Origin: Marsupella aquatica
Lineage: Eukaryota > Marchantiophyta
Assembly: GCA_973895155.1 (NCBI GenBank)
Contig: OZ316897.1
Span: 21,204,001 to 21,268,000, forward strand
DNA: 64,000 nt
Reading direction: 5' to 3'
The notes beneath the pieces were generated by a model. That model did no database searches. It was given only the letters and a program-made list of their open reading frames with translations, and had not been told where the DNA came from. Made by a program: the position numbers and the translations under genes. Positions 33,564-45,714 of this stretch are shown here, piece after piece (position 1 is the first letter of the stretch; every line of letters begins with the position of its first letter).

Positions 33564-34247
33564 CATTATATATTAACATCTGAGGTAGTTGAGTACATGT
33601 AGGAACCCAACTCAAAAGAATGAGTGATTTATCACAAGGTATCCCAGCAATCAAGACAATATAATCAACCTAGGGCGCGCTGTCTTAATCGATCATCTAG
33701 GGGCCCCTCAAGTGATGGACTTCATGCAAGGGTTAGTTGAGATTCAAGTATAACTTGAAGATATACACGGTGGCTTTCCATCTCATTCGAACTAACACAT
33801 TCAAGTGCTTCATTCTGTTCGGGCATGTCTTCATCTAATCAGCACGCCTTCTCGAATCCACACATATAGCCCTGGACGGTTTCTTTGTTATAATTAATAT
33901 TGTCTCTAGCTAGTACTCTTTACTTCAAGTCTGAAATGGCCACGTATATGCATCATTGCAAATGCGATTCGATCAATTAAAAAGCACCGACTCAACTAAG
34001 TCTGATCGATCTGGGAAGTGCATGTTTTTGGGTGTGGACTGCTAAGTTGTACAAAACCCATAAATTAAATTTAAAAATTTTAATTTAAAAATAAAATAAA
34101 AATAAAAATATATATATATATATCCTAAACTATAATACACTGTTGTGCCCTTTTTTGCAGTGGTAGTCATTCAAATTTGCAGGGTCAAAAAAAAATCAAA
34201 AAAAGTTAATCCTAGCAAACCAAAGAATCAGAGCTATATTAAATTTA
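33564..34247. other. Intergenic DNA with low-complexity tract
   Basis: No gene. 34060-34125 is an A/T tract with an (AT)n run, and an A-rich stretch follows near 34187-34206 before the LINE sequence. Confidence 0.5.
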
Positions 34248-36017
34248 GTGTACACCAAAAGTGAATCAAGTGTCCGCGTGGATCACAGATACATCAGAGA
34301 GACTCTGGTCTCGTCTGGATTGAGTCCCATGTTTACCAGTAGAATAATGAGTCTAATGACCAATGCCACAGCGAAGGCTCACGTAAACGGGCAATTCACT
34401 CAGCCTATCCATTTATTGCGAGGAGTTCGACAAGGCTGTCCCCTCGCCCCACTGGTTTATGCATTGTCCACCCAGCCCTTGATGGATTTCTTTGATGCGG
34501 CGCTCTTGGCTGGTGAGGTGCATGGTATTAAGATAAACAACCATCTTACCCTTTTCCATCGTTTTTTTGTTGATGATCTCGGAATATACACCCCTGCAAT
34601 GGAATCCTGTTTTCTGGAAATTAGACAAAAGTTGGAGATTTATGAGTTAGCTGCGGGAGCAAAATTAAACTTAGAAAAGACTGAGGTCTTTAGTTTCTGT
34701 CTAGAATCGATTCCGCAATGGCTAATAGACTCAAATGTTATTGTTATCCCGCATGGACAGCTTTCGTGCTATCTTGGAGCTCCGTTCGGACAAGATATAT
34801 CCAACCAACAGATTCAAGATTTTTGTATGAAAAAACTTAAGAATCGGCTCTCTAGCTGGTCTAACAAAAAATTCTCCTTCACCGGACGGGTTCTATTGGT
34901 AAAACAAATTTTGTTATCAATGACCGTTTACCACATGATGTATACGCGTATAGCTGGTAGCCTCTCTAACATGATTCGACAGACATGTAAAGACTTCCTT
35001 TGGGGTTATAATAAAGATGGTGGTCGAAAAACACCACTTCTTTCTTGGGAACGTATGTGCTGCAGAAAACAGGATGGCGGCCTTGGATTTAAAGATATCC
35101 AGACTCAAGCTTCGGCCCTGCTTGCACGATGGTCGGTTAGAATGATTACTGACTCATCTTCGGATTGGGCACTGCTATTCTCAGCTAATATTTGTTTGGC
35201 TGCATGGAAACAGTCGGTTCTCCTCAGAACATCGGGATACACTCCAATGGACAGATTCCTGTTCTCAACCCCATCGAGCTTTCGTGGAATGAGATATACC
35301 GAAGGAATTTGGAAAGCATGGATTCAGATTCGGGGGAACTTGCACTGGAGCTCTTCCTCTCTCGCCATTCCTGCTCGATGGCGCATAGCAGACCTCCTCA
35401 GAATATACTTTCGCACTCATTGTTTCCCAACTCCAGTTCTTCCTCTCATTACTTCTGCTTGCTCCCGATTAAATATTCACTGTGTACTAGATCTTTGGAA
35501 CACACATTTAGGTATCTGGATTGATTTTTCGAACAGGATCTCTAGGTTACGTGGACTAGGGGCTTCGAATATCATTGTTCTTACCAACATACTTCGGCTT
35601 TTTCAGGATGGCCCTCCACCATCAGGTTCTTCCTCCTTTGTTCCAGCTCAATGGTTTTGGAAGGGACTCAAAAATCACCACTCCCCACGGGTTCTCAGTA
35701 GCGTTCCGGCATATAAATTTATTGGCCAATCTGGCGCAGACTCTCGTTCGCTGAACATCAGATGGGGCTCCTCAGATTCCCCCTCCACATGGCAAAGGAG
35801 ATGGAGGCGGTTATGGAGATCAGATTTGTCAAATCGTGGGAAAATTTTTATATGGCGGGTCCTGGCTGTTGGTCTGTTCACTGGCAGGGGAGCATTCCAG
35901 TGTGGTCATGGGGATGGAATGTGCCCCCTTGGCTGTGGCATCCCCGAAGATAATAAGCACATATTTTTTATGTGCACTCAAACCACAATGGCCTGGAACC
36001 GGACTGCCTGGTTCTAC
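34248..36017 (+). pseudogene. 5'-truncated L1-type LINE reverse transcriptase
   Basis: A single open frame, starting without an ATG, carries the C-terminal half of a non-LTR reverse transcriptase. Motifs are GVRQGCPLAP (59-68), the catalytic FVDD (107-110, usually FADD), AGAKLNLEKTE, LGAPFG and WKNR-like thumb motifs. Near residues 560-590 comes the zf-RVT knuckle C-x(3)-C...HIFFMC. The endonuclease and N-terminal palm are missing, as expected of incomplete reverse transcription. At 36018 the frame runs into the LTR of gypsy family 2, so its last 55 or so codons are not LINE sequence. Over 580 codons are uninterrupted, so the copy is fairly young. Confidence 0.85.
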
Positions 36018-36876
36018 TGTGGTGCGTCCCATGGCTCCCTAAACCCAAGAAACCCCCCAGCTCAAGCCGATTCCCGCAGGTTTCGTGCTTGGCGAGGCCG
36101 TTTCCGCGGCTTAGCGGCATGGGACGCTGCTAACCTTCTACTACTACTATTAACATTTTACACACATATACTGGACAGATCCTTCATCGGGTCATGAGAT
36201 ACGTAGCCGGCCTAATATAGGCCTTCCCCTGTCTTCCCCTGTCTTCCTGTTAGGTATGTTTGGATTCCGCCGCCGGAATGATCCCCAATAGGCTTGGTTA
36301 AGCCGCTAAGACCTCTCTCAGCTCGACACATCCAACTCTCACTCCCCTGCTTACTTTCCTTCCTTCTGTTGATGTGGGCACTCTTCACACAAGTTAATGC
36401 GACACACAAATAGCAAAATGACTCATTTTGACTGAGTCATACCATGCACTTGCCATACAAACAGTACATCTCATACACAAGTTCTGCAAACTAAGCCGTG
36501 AGGCCAACTCTATTCAGCTCTTAGGCATGAGGAAACATGAATATACACAAGGGTCACTGTATGACTAACCGAGAGCTTCTCGTACTACTTGATCCCAGCC
36601 CGGCTGGTGCAAACTAAAAACTTGCTAAAGAAGAGGCCCTGAGCTCCCCGCTGCCCAGGTACTTATCCTGGTAGTGGATCCGCCATTCTTTGCATCGTAA
36701 GCCTAATCTACCTGACAGTAATCTACTTGCCCGAATCTACCTATGTACAGCAAGGCAGGAGCACAAGTGTTGCTCCTACCAGTGGGACCGCAATCCCACT
36801 AAGCTAAGTGTCAGGGCCGCTCCTGGTTCTGATCCTAATCCTAAACGTGGAGATCCGCGCCTGCCCTGCCCACTCA
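36018..36876 (-). repeat. 3' LTR of gypsy family 2
   Basis: Plus-strand start TGTGGTGCG is fixed by comparison with 49517. The far end at CACTCA (36876) is inferred, because CA is followed there by a polypyrimidine run (36877-36890) that would be the polypurine tract on the element strand. The LTR contains TTCCGCCGCCGGAA (36265-36278) and a pair of bZIP-type sites ATGACTCA/TGAGTCAT (36418-36440). The segment from 36720 on recurs at 62128. Confidence 0.65.
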
Positions 36877-36929
36877 CGCCTCCTCCCTCCACGTCCGCCC
36901 TCCCTAAAAGGAACGGCGCCCTTGCACCG

Positions 36930-37892
36930 TCACGACACCGGTGGTGGATCCTCAATGGACGCCCCCAACACTTCCTCCTCAGCCACTGCCGTTGGCCCGC
37001 CTACTGACAGATTACCTGCCCTTGACCGAGTCAACTCTCCATCGGCCTGACTGGGTCCACCTTCGGCTTCAGCCTCGACACCGGCCTCGGCAATACCCAC
37101 GGCTTCGGCCTCAGCCACTCCCATGGCTTCGGCCTCAGCCACTCCCTCGGCTTCGGCCTCCCCTTCCCCTAGGGTAGTTGGATCCTTAGCCGTGACCCTG
37201 TCTGGGGTCGGTGCTGGGTCTACCTCCTTGATCACCACGGCCTGTGAAGTCGTATTACTCCTTGACCCTGAAGGTTTCCGCTTCTTCTTCGTTGGTGGCT
37301 CGGCAGCTGGTCCCTTCCCCTTCCCACTTACTTCCGGCACTGGTGCAGGTGGCGCGGCTTGTCCTTCGGCAATTACCACCCCTGGTAACTGGTTTGTCCC
37401 AACGGGAGATGGACCTGCTGCAGCTAAGCATTTAAATACTGCGGCTTGTTTCTTCAGCCGCTCTGTTTGGTTGTCGGCCCGCCGCTGTAGGTTCTCCATC
37501 TTCCTCGTGATTTCCTCCAACTCCTCTTGGGTTTCATCCAGGTCCTTACGTGCCCCCTCCAGCTCGTTTTTGGCCTCCTCCTGCTCCCTGTGGGCTTCCT
37601 CCAATTCCTTCTTCAAGGTAGCCCTCTCCTCCTGGGTTGCTCTTAGCTCCTTGTCGAGCTCTGCAATGATGACAGACTCCATCTGGTTCATCTTGGCGTA
37701 AGTCTGTTCGAGCATCTCGTCCTTCTCCCTTAGGTCGGCCTTGAAGCTGGCCGTCAGGGACGCAAGCTCCTGCTGCAGCGCCATAATCCCTTGATAGGAT
37801 TTCCCTAACTCTACCTCCTTCTGCTCAAGGGCTCCGCGGATTTTCTCGAGCTCCCCTTTCAACGCCCATTCCTTTCTTTGGGTCTCCGCCAT
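36930..37892 (-). pseudogene. Residual coiled-coil additional ORF, gypsy family 2
   Basis: 320 codons are nearly identical to the C-terminal part of the longer ORF at 62337-64000. It has a long heptad-rich coiled coil (residues 1-150), then a basic KKKRK stretch, then degenerate EAEA-type repeats. The N-terminal half is missing: at 37919 the sequence switches to the integrase end. The 16-bp direct repeat GCTGTTGGCTGTTATG (37899 and 37918) marks the deletion joint. Not gag or pol; its role in the element is unknown. Confidence 0.75.
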
Positions 37893-37928
37893 GGCCCGGC
37901 TGTTGGCTGTTATGTGGGCTGTTGGCTG

Positions 37929-38750
37929 TTATGAGGCTCTTTCCTCAATTGTAACTTGAAATGTCGGTATCTCAAGTTGCATGGGTACCAGGGCTTCTTG
38001 TCCAAAGGTTAAGAAGAAGGGTGTATGACCGGTAGTGGATTTATAGGCAAGATTGTAAGCAAAAACAGCAGCAAACAATTTATCATCCCAATCGAGTTTG
38101 TTCTGAGCTACTGTCTTGTTCAATATCTTTCCTATGATCTCGTTTGCTCGTTCTGTCAACCCGTTTGCCTTTGGATGGTAGGGAGTAGTAGGCCTATGTT
38201 TAACTAAATACTGCTCATTTAAATGACTAATTATATCATTCAAAAAATGGGTTCCTCTATCACTAACTAATTCTAGGGGTGCTCCATACCTGGTGAAGAT
38301 CTGCTCATACATGAATCTAGCCATAGTAATTGCATCATCCTTCGTTGTTGGTCTGGCCTCTACCCATTTAGTTGCATAATCCGTAGCCAGGATTATGTAC
38401 TTGTTCCGTCGAGGGTGGGTCAGTGGTTTCAGAGGTCCAATGTAATCAATACCCCACTTCTCGAATGGTGCCAGAGGTAGAATAGGGTGCAGTGGATGCC
38501 TGGTGGACGCCCTTGGTCCTCCCGCTCGTTGACAAGGATCGCATTGTTTGATAAACTGATAGACATCTTTGTGCAAGGTGGGCCACCAGTAACCGGCATT
38601 TAATATCTTCTTAGACGTGGTTACTGGGGCAAAATGTCCTCCGGCCTCCTCTCCATGCATGGCCCGTAGGACTCGTTTTACCTCTCTCTTTTCCAAACAC
38701 CTTTGAATCGTGCCGTTGATTCCATGCTTGTGCAGTATGCCTTTAATGCA
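37929..38750 (-). pseudogene. Gypsy family 2 integrase
   Basis: It carries the zinc-binding HHCC region (GGHFAP...CDPCQRAG), then the DDE core: WGIDYIGP, SDRGTHFLND and NGLTERANEIIGK. The frame is in register with the RT frame but separated from it by a single TAG at 38751-38753. It ends shortly after LVPMQLEIPTFQV, so the GPF-type C-terminal region present in family 1 is absent, removed by the deletion joint at 37919. Confidence 0.85.
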
Positions 38751-40401
38751 CTAATACTGTCTGACCTTCCGCACAAAGACTGCGGCTTGCTCTCGGCTTA
38801 ATCCTGGCTGTAATCTGGAAGTGCTGAGAAATTGTAAAATCTCAGGGTACCATGTACCAGCTATTTCCACAACGAATAGCTCCTCGTCGGGGAATCGATC
38901 ATCGATGCAATCCGTGGCAGGTTTACCTGTGATCCTTGAAAAGAAGTCGGCATTGGCATGTAACTTTCCCGGCTTGATCCTCAGCTCATAGTCAAACTCC
39001 TGTAATAGCAAAATCCATCTTGCTACTCTGCCTGTAAGGTCCGGCTTATTGACTAGGTACTTCAAACTTTCATGATCAGTATGAAAGATTACCTTGTACC
39101 CTAGTAAATAATGCCTAAACTTTTTACAAGAATAAATGACTCCTGATGCTTCTCTTTCCGTGGTAGAGTAGTTCCGTTCGGCATCGGCAAGCTGACGGCT
39201 TGCGAAGTATATGGGATGGTCCCTTCCTTTCTCATCCAACTGACTTAGTACTGAGCCAATACAGAAGCCCGAGACATCTACAAAAACATGAAAATCTTTG
39301 TTCCAGTCCGGTGCTATCATGACTGGGGCCTCTACTAACATCTGCTTCAATTCTACCACCGCTGTGACTCGTTCGGGTGTGGGTTCGAAGTCTGCTCCTG
39401 CCTTGAGCATATTGGTTAATGGTAAAGCCAGCTTGGCAAAATCCTTGATGAACCGGCGATAGTAACCAATGCATCCCAAGAAGGATCTTACATCCTTTAT
39501 GTTCTTAGGTTGCATGATATCTAGCCATACTGCTAGCTTACCTTTGTCAATCTCAATGCCCTTCCTTGATACCTTGTGACCTAGTAGCACCCCCTCGGTT
39601 ACTGCAAAAAAACATTTATCTGGGTGTAACTTGAGACCCACCTCTCTACATCTCATGAAGGTTTTCCTGAGGTATTTAGCATGTTTCGATGCCTTCCCGA
39701 ATACTGCAAAGTCATCAATGAAGATTTCCATGAACTTTCTCAAGTAATCATGAAAAATGTTCACCATTAATCGTTGGAACATAGCTGGTGCGTTGCAGAG
39801 TCCAAACAGCATACGATTGAAGACATAGATCCCCCATTCCGTGATGAAGGCCGTCTTGATTTGGTCTTCCTGCCGAATCCTGATTTGGTTATAACCAGAG
39901 TATCCATCCATGAATGAATATAGTTCATGACTGGCTACCATGTCTAGTACCATATCAGTAAACGGTAAAGGAAAATGGTCTTTTAATGTTGCTTCATTCA
40001 GCTTCCTGTAATCCTGACAAACCCGGATCTTGGGTTTACCATCGGGTCCAGCTTTCTTGGGAACTATCACAATTGGAGACACCCAGTCTGAATGCAGGAC
40101 TGGAGTGATGAATCCAGCTTCCACTAGTTTGTCGATTTCTGTTTTGACCAGCAGGGAATACTTCGGGTTCATCCTTCGAATTGGTTGTCGAAATGATTTG
40201 GCTCCTAACATGAGATCAATTCGATGTTCCCCTAGTGTTGGATCTACTCCCTTTAGATCTTGGTGACTCCATGCAAACACATCCTGAAATTCAATCAATA
40301 AGTCACTGATCTCTTTCTCGAGCTCAGGTGCTAGGTTTCTCCCTAAGTTCAGTTCTCTTCCCTCTCCTAAGTCGAGCTTCCGATATTGCCGTGCTTGGAT
40401 C
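38751..40401 (-). pseudogene. Gypsy family 2 reverse transcriptase and RNase H
   Basis: RT motifs are VSPIVIVPKKAGPDGKPKIR, CQDYRKLNEAT, FMDGYSGYNQI and the catalytic IFIDDFAVFG. RNase H follows with VDVSGFCIGSVLSQ, TEREASGVIYSCKKFRHYLL and HTDHESLKYLV. The open frame continues to 40514 only by reading into the copia LTR. The upstream half of the polyprotein resumes at 46136 across the insertion. It stops at TAG 38751, which would separate it from the integrase. Confidence 0.9.
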
Positions 40402-40822
40402 TGTTGAGCATAGACGATGATCGCAACGGCAAGCCCATGAACCATCCAACGCACAATAGTCGACACAAGAGATACATGGTTCACCTCCTTGAGGCTACGT
40501 CCACGGGAACACACAAGAGAGCTTTATTGAACTCTAAGCCCGTCGGCTATACCGAGTCTCCACAGTGTAAGCTCTCCCTATCTCTCAAGTGGCTCCATAA
40601 CAATGAGCCTTGGTTCTACCTCTCCAAGCACACATGCCTCTTATGATATAGTGTGCAACTTAGTTGTACCTAACCACATAGTTGTACCTAATCACGTAGT
40701 TGTACCTAACCACATAGTTGTACCTAATCACGTAGTTGTATCTAACCACGTAGTTGTACCAACCCACGTTGTTGTACCAACCACGTCATACCTAACCTAG
40801 ACGTAAGAGTAAATACCCAACA
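40402..40822 (-). repeat. Copia 3' LTR
   Basis: Starts TGTTGAGCATAG and ends ACCCAACA on the plus strand. Contains an array of about seven 18-bp units (TAGTTGTACCTAACCACA type, 40666-40790) and, on the element strand, TATA-like CTATATCATAAG. The adjacent polypurine tract CAAGGGGAAGAT lies at 40823-40834. Confidence 0.95.
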
Positions 40823-41012
40823 ATCTTCCCCTTGACTCTGGTCTAGGGGAGAGTAATACTGCCAATGTATATGATCCCTCAGCGGGAAGTTCTGGACAGA
40901 ACCAAACCGGTTTCCCTCTCTAACTAGAGCAAACCAGAACTAAGCCGTAGCCTAATACATAGGAATGAGGAAGAGCATATATCAGTAATTACAATGAATG
41001 TTTAAGAAAACT

Positions 41013-44000
41013 CTACTTGTGATGCAATTGCAAAACCTGCAATACGTCACGGTGTCTAGAGAAACTCTCCAAAGGAATCACTTTGGTAAATGCGTCAGCC
41101 GGGTTGAGTTTACCATCAATCTTGACTAGCTCAAACAAATTATCAGACACAGCCTGCCTGATAAAATGGTACCTGACGTCAATGTGCTTCACTCTGCTGT
41201 CCATCACCTGGTTCACAGCAAGGTGGAGCGCACTTTGACTATCACAATGGAGCTTCACATTCCCCTGTGGCAATCCCATTTCAGTGATAAGTCTATCCAA
41301 CCAAATCGCTTCCTTTGTTGCTTCCGCAGCTGCAACATACTCCGCTTCTGTAGTAGACTGAGCAATACACTTCTGCAAAGTAGACCTCCAACTTATGCAT
41401 CCACCGCCAAGTGTGAACACGTATCCTGTTGTTGATCTCCTTCGGTCCAAATCTTGTCCATAGTCAGAATCTACATAGCCAATCAATGATCTAGCATTCT
41501 TTGCATTCGCATCAAATAAAAGACCATGATCCACGGTACCCTTCAAGTACCTGATAATCCACTTCACTGCTTCCCAGTGTACCTTCCCTGGATTCGACAT
41601 GTACCTGCTCACCTTGCCCATAGCCATGGCAAGATCAGGTCTAGTGCAAGTCATCAAATACATGAGACTCCCCACTGCCTTGTCATATGGAACCTTTGAC
41701 ATCAACCCCTTCTCTGTGTCATCCGTAGGACAGAACGCTGATGATAACTTGAAGTGTGGAGCCAACGGGGTACTTACTGGCTTGCTATTCTCCATGTTGA
41801 ACCTTGCAATTACCTTCCTCGCATAACTGCTCTGTGTCAACCATAGCTTGCCAGCCTCCAAGTCCCTAGTGATCTCCATACCCAAAATCCTCTTAGCTGG
41901 CCCTAAGTCCTTCATCTTAAACTCTGCACTAAGCAGTGCCTTGAGCTTAACAATCTCAGACCTATCCTTGGCTGCAATTAGCATGTCATCCACATAAAGT
42001 ACTAAAACAATGAACCCAAAGACAACATTCTTCACCGGTTTCAAATACACACAAGGGTCAAATACACTTCTGTGAAAACCTTGTGACCGAATCCAATCGT
42101 CAAACCGCTTGTTCCACTGTCTTGGTGACTGCTTCAACCCATACAAGGATTTCAGCAATCTGCAAACCAATTCCTCCTGTCCTCTCTTCACAAAACCTAG
42201 CGGTTGTCTCATGAAGATCACCTCTTCCAATGTGCCATAGAGGAAAGCTGTGACAACATCCATCTGATCTAGGAGCAGACCAAACATTACAACAAGTACA
42301 CACAATAGTCGTATTGTAGAGTACTTAGCAACTGGTGAGAAGACCTCATTGTAATCCACACCTTTCTCTTGTGTGAATCCCTTTGCTACCAATCTAGCCT
42401 TGTAGACCTTCGATCCACCTCCTATGGAATTATCCTTCAGCTTGTAAATCCACTTGCTGTCCACCACTTGCTGACCCTTAGGCAGCTTAACAAGCTCCCA
42501 AGTTTTGTTGTCCTTTAGTGACTGCATCTCCGTTTGCATTGCTGCAGTCCACTTCTGCTTCTCCTTTGAAGCACTTGCCTCATGAAATGAAGAAGGTTCT
42601 CCTTCTTCCAAAATTAACGCATCACCCTCATCATCAGCTGTAAAATCATCCTCTTGCAGTTGAGATGAATCAACCCACTGTCCATACCTTGATGGAGCGC
42701 GTACAGTGCGACCAGATGTTCTTCTAGCCGATGACTTCGGTTGATCTACGTGTGCTGGTACAATTTGAAGCTCAATAGCATCCACTTGTTGCTCACCAGC
42801 ATCAACAAACTCCTCTGGTTCCTCTGGCACAGGAACCAGCTCCATAATTGGAGCAACTCCTTCTCTCCGGTCATGCACCTCATAACCAATCTCCCCCTCA
42901 ACGAGATCCGGGATAGGAGATTTTTCTTTGTCAGTACGGGAGACCTGAGTATTCTCCCCCTCCTTCAATAATCTGGATTCATTGAAGGAAACATCCCTAC
43001 TGACAACGAGCTTACAGGCAATAGGATCCCATAGCCTATAGGCTTTCACACCACTCTGGTACCCAAGAAAAACACATTTCCTGGAGGTAGGATCCAACTT
43101 GGTCCTATTCTGCTTTGGTGTGAGAGCATATGCATCACTTCCAAAAATTACCAAGCCATGATAGTCTGCTTGCCGCTTATAGCGCATCTCAAACGGCGTT
43201 TTGAAATTGATAGCACTAGAAGGAGAAAGATTTACCAAATAAGTTGCGGTATTGACAGCTTCTGCCCAAAATTCTTGTGGTAAACCTGATTGGCTCAACA
43301 TACTCCGTGACCGCTCCAACAGTGTCCGATTGAGCCTCTCAGCGACACCATTCTGCTGCGGAGTATAAACTGTGGTGAGATGGCGAGTTATCCCCTGTTT
43401 TGAACAGTACTCTTCAAATTCCATTGAAGTGTATTCCCCGCCGTTGTCTGACCTCAGACTCTTCACCCTTGTATCCAAACACTTGATCGTGTTTCCAGTC
43501 TGATTCTCCACTTGGGCCTTCCACTTCTTAAAAATGGACAAGACATCAGACTTATGTGTCATGAAATAAATCCACACAAATCTTGAGTAATCATCAATAA
43601 ATGATACATAGTACAACTTTCCAGAGTGTGAGGGAGTCGGGGATGGACCCCACACGTCACTATGTATGTACACAAGAACCGCTTTGGAACGATGAGTTCC
43701 AACACCAAAAGCACGACGATGCTGCTTTCCAAGAATGCAATGCTCACAAAACTCTAATTTACAAGATTGCAAATCAGAAATGAGTCCATTCTTCCGTAAG
43801 ATAGCCAAACCCTTCTCACTCATGTGGCCTAGCCGTGAATGCCACAGTTGAGTCATCTCCTCGTGAGACTTGGTTACATTGGCCTCTCCACATACAGTAT
43901 TGCCCTGTAACACATACAAATTCTTTTGTCTACTCCCCTTCAAAATCACTGTCTCTCCCGACCTGACTTGAAGTTCACCATCAATAACGCTCCATTGATG

Positions 44001-44474
44001 ACCATTTGAATCCAACACACCGAGTGAAATCAGATTCTTACGCATGCCAGGTACATACCTGACTCCGGACACTGTGCGCACAGCGCCATCAAACATTTGA
44101 ATCTTCACAGACCCAATTCCCTCAATTTGACAAGAGTGATCATTTCCCATCAGAACTGAACCGTTTGAAACAGAGTAAGAACTGAAAAACTCACGAATGT
44201 AACAAATATGAAAAGAGCAAGCACAATCAAGAATCCATACATCATCTGCTCTCCTAGATGACGTGCACAGGGCATACCCCCGACTTCATAAAACATACTC
44301 ATCATTGAGTAAATCAACTTCTCCATCAGCCCTAGCCACATTTGCCGATGAAGTTTCCGCTGCCTTTCCCTTACAGTCTTGCTTGAAGTGTCCAACTTGG
44401 TTGCACTTCCAACATGTCACCTGCCTCCTCTGAGGGGATTTACCCTTGGACTTAGATCTGGATTTAGATCTAAA
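41013..44474 (-). pseudogene. Copia pol: zinc knuckle, protease, integrase, RT, RNase H
   Basis: In the gag frame, after TAG (44475-44477), comes a CCHC knuckle (CWKCNQVGHFKQDC, near 44390). A second in-frame TGA (44286-44288) is followed by the protease site, which reads WILDCACSFH where the family has W-x-LDSGAS-x-H. The catalytic Ser-Gly pair is lost. From 44150 the frame is open for 1,045 codons: pre-integrase LWHSRLGHM (102-110), integrase triad D165, D235 and E271, RT with MDVVTAFLYG and YVDD (719-722), and RNase H with TEAEYVAA, HCDSQSAL and VKHIDVRYHFIR. Everything except the protease and the two stops looks intact. Confidence 0.9.
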
Positions 44475-45290
44475 CTAGGTTCTACGGTCCCCAGTTGGTC
44501 GCTGCATACTCCTCCCACGGTTAACATTGAGGGCAGCACCAGATGATGAAGGCTGTGACGTGATGTGCATCTTCTGCTGAAGATCATCACTAAGCAGAGA
44601 ACTTACCACGTCATTGTATGAAATGGTATCCCTATCACGATGCAACAACACTCGTGATAGGGACTGGTAAGATGGAGGCAATGAACTAAGAAGCTGCAGA
44701 GCCTTCGTCTCATCATTCAAAGTCTCCCCAAGGTTTTCCAAGTCAACGATCATGTCGTTGAAAGCATCCACATGGTCTTGCAACTTCGTACCAGATTCCT
44801 TCATCCTGAAACTCATCAGTTTGTAGGAAGTGTAGAGCCGGTTCGACAACTCCTTGCGGTGATACTTGCTCTGCAATTCCGCAAACAAGGACATGCAATC
44901 CTTATGTGCACCTAACTGCTTGATGATGGGAGGCATGAGATAGAGTGTAACACACCACACTCCCTGCTCCTGCATGCGGTCCCATTGTTTCTCATCAACA
45001 TCGTCTTCACGAGGGCTCAGCAGTTGGCCCATCCCTGACGCATAAAGCACTCCCTTCACCTGCTTCTCCCATAGCAAGTAGTCAGAGCGCCCATCATACT
45101 TTGTCACTTCATACTTGGGTCCCCCAAGCTTGAAAGTCCCCATCTTCTTCTTTATCGTGAGCTCCGGTAGTAGTACTGCTTCCTCCACCACACGCCGCAC
45201 CGGTGATGGTATCGGTGTCACGTGCTCTTCCTCCTGCTCCTCTCTCTGCCCCTGAAACCTCCGCGGTGACCCTCGTGCTTCAAGTTCCAC
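44475..45290 (-). CDS. Copia gag
   Basis: 271 codons in the same frame as pol. The N-terminal part has KLGGPKYEVTKYDGRSDYLL, the DUF4219-like start of copia gag. The UBN2-type capsid core follows (RLYTSYKLMSFRMKESGTKL, LQLLSSLPPSYQSL). It ends at TAG just before the knuckle, whereas family members usually run gag straight through the CCHC. The protein would form the capsid of the virus-like particle in the cytoplasm. A related gag fragment lies at 21711-21926. Confidence 0.85.
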   Translation of the reverse strand: MELEARGSPRRFQGQREEQEEEHVTPIPSPVRRVVEEAVLLPELTIKKKMGTFKLGGPKYEVTKYDGRSDYLLWEKQVKGVLYASGMGQLLSPREDDVDEKQWDRMQEQGVWCVTLYLMPPIIKQLGAHKDCMSLFAELQSKYHRKELSNRLYTSYKLMSFRMKESGTKLQDHVDAFNDMIVDLENLGETLNDETKALQLLSSLPPSYQSLSRVLLHRDRDTISYNDVVSSLLSDDLQQKMHITSQPSSSGAALNVNRGRSMQRPTGDRRT

Positions 45291-45694
45291 GTCTTGTCAA
45301 CAACGAATGTTGATCAATTGCACTTGGTGTCGTCACCAAGTCCAACAAGGTAATTGATTTTGCTTAGCCTTCCTCTTTGCATCAAAGAGCCAATCCCGGA
45401 CTCAAAAACAATCGTCTTGCCTCAATCTCTCCGTTGAGTCAAAACACTTGACGCTTCTCCCTCCGAGTCGATTGTCAACTTTCTTCACAAAATCCAGAAC
45501 GACGAAAACTTAGATCTCTCTGCACCACGAGCTCCGTTCAACGATTTCTTCACACCGTTAGAAAGCTCTTGCCCTGATCTATCCGTTGAGCCCATAAACT
45601 CCAAGTTCCATGCGATGGAACTCTGGAAAATCCACCAACACTCAACGCTGGAAAAACCGTCATGAAATCCCGTCACGAACACATGTCACCTCCC

Positions 45695-45712
45695 AAGCAT
45701 GCTCTGATACCA
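45695..45712 (-). other. Copia primer-binding site
   Basis: Minus-strand TGGTATCAGAGCATGC begins two bases inside the 5' LTR. It is complementary to the 3' end of plant initiator-Met tRNA, the standard primer of copia elements. Confidence 0.9.
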
Positions 45713-45714
45713 AT

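Noticed and set aside
36018-36197. Last 55 or so codons of the LINE frame as genuine LINE protein
   Set aside because: This segment recurs at 49517-49696 as LTR sequence of gypsy family 2; the open frame is accidental read-through.
37123-37701. 192-codon Ser-rich plus frame
   Set aside because: Antisense shadow of the Ala/Glu-rich coiled-coil ORF; the same frame recurs at 62530-63108.
40666-40790. CRISPR-like array
   Set aside because: Repeats are contiguous and degenerate with no spacers, and they sit inside a eukaryotic LTR.
40603-40800. 65-codon frame with VVPNHIVVPNH repeats
   Set aside because: Product of the 18-bp tandem array in the copia LTR; identical in the other LTR.
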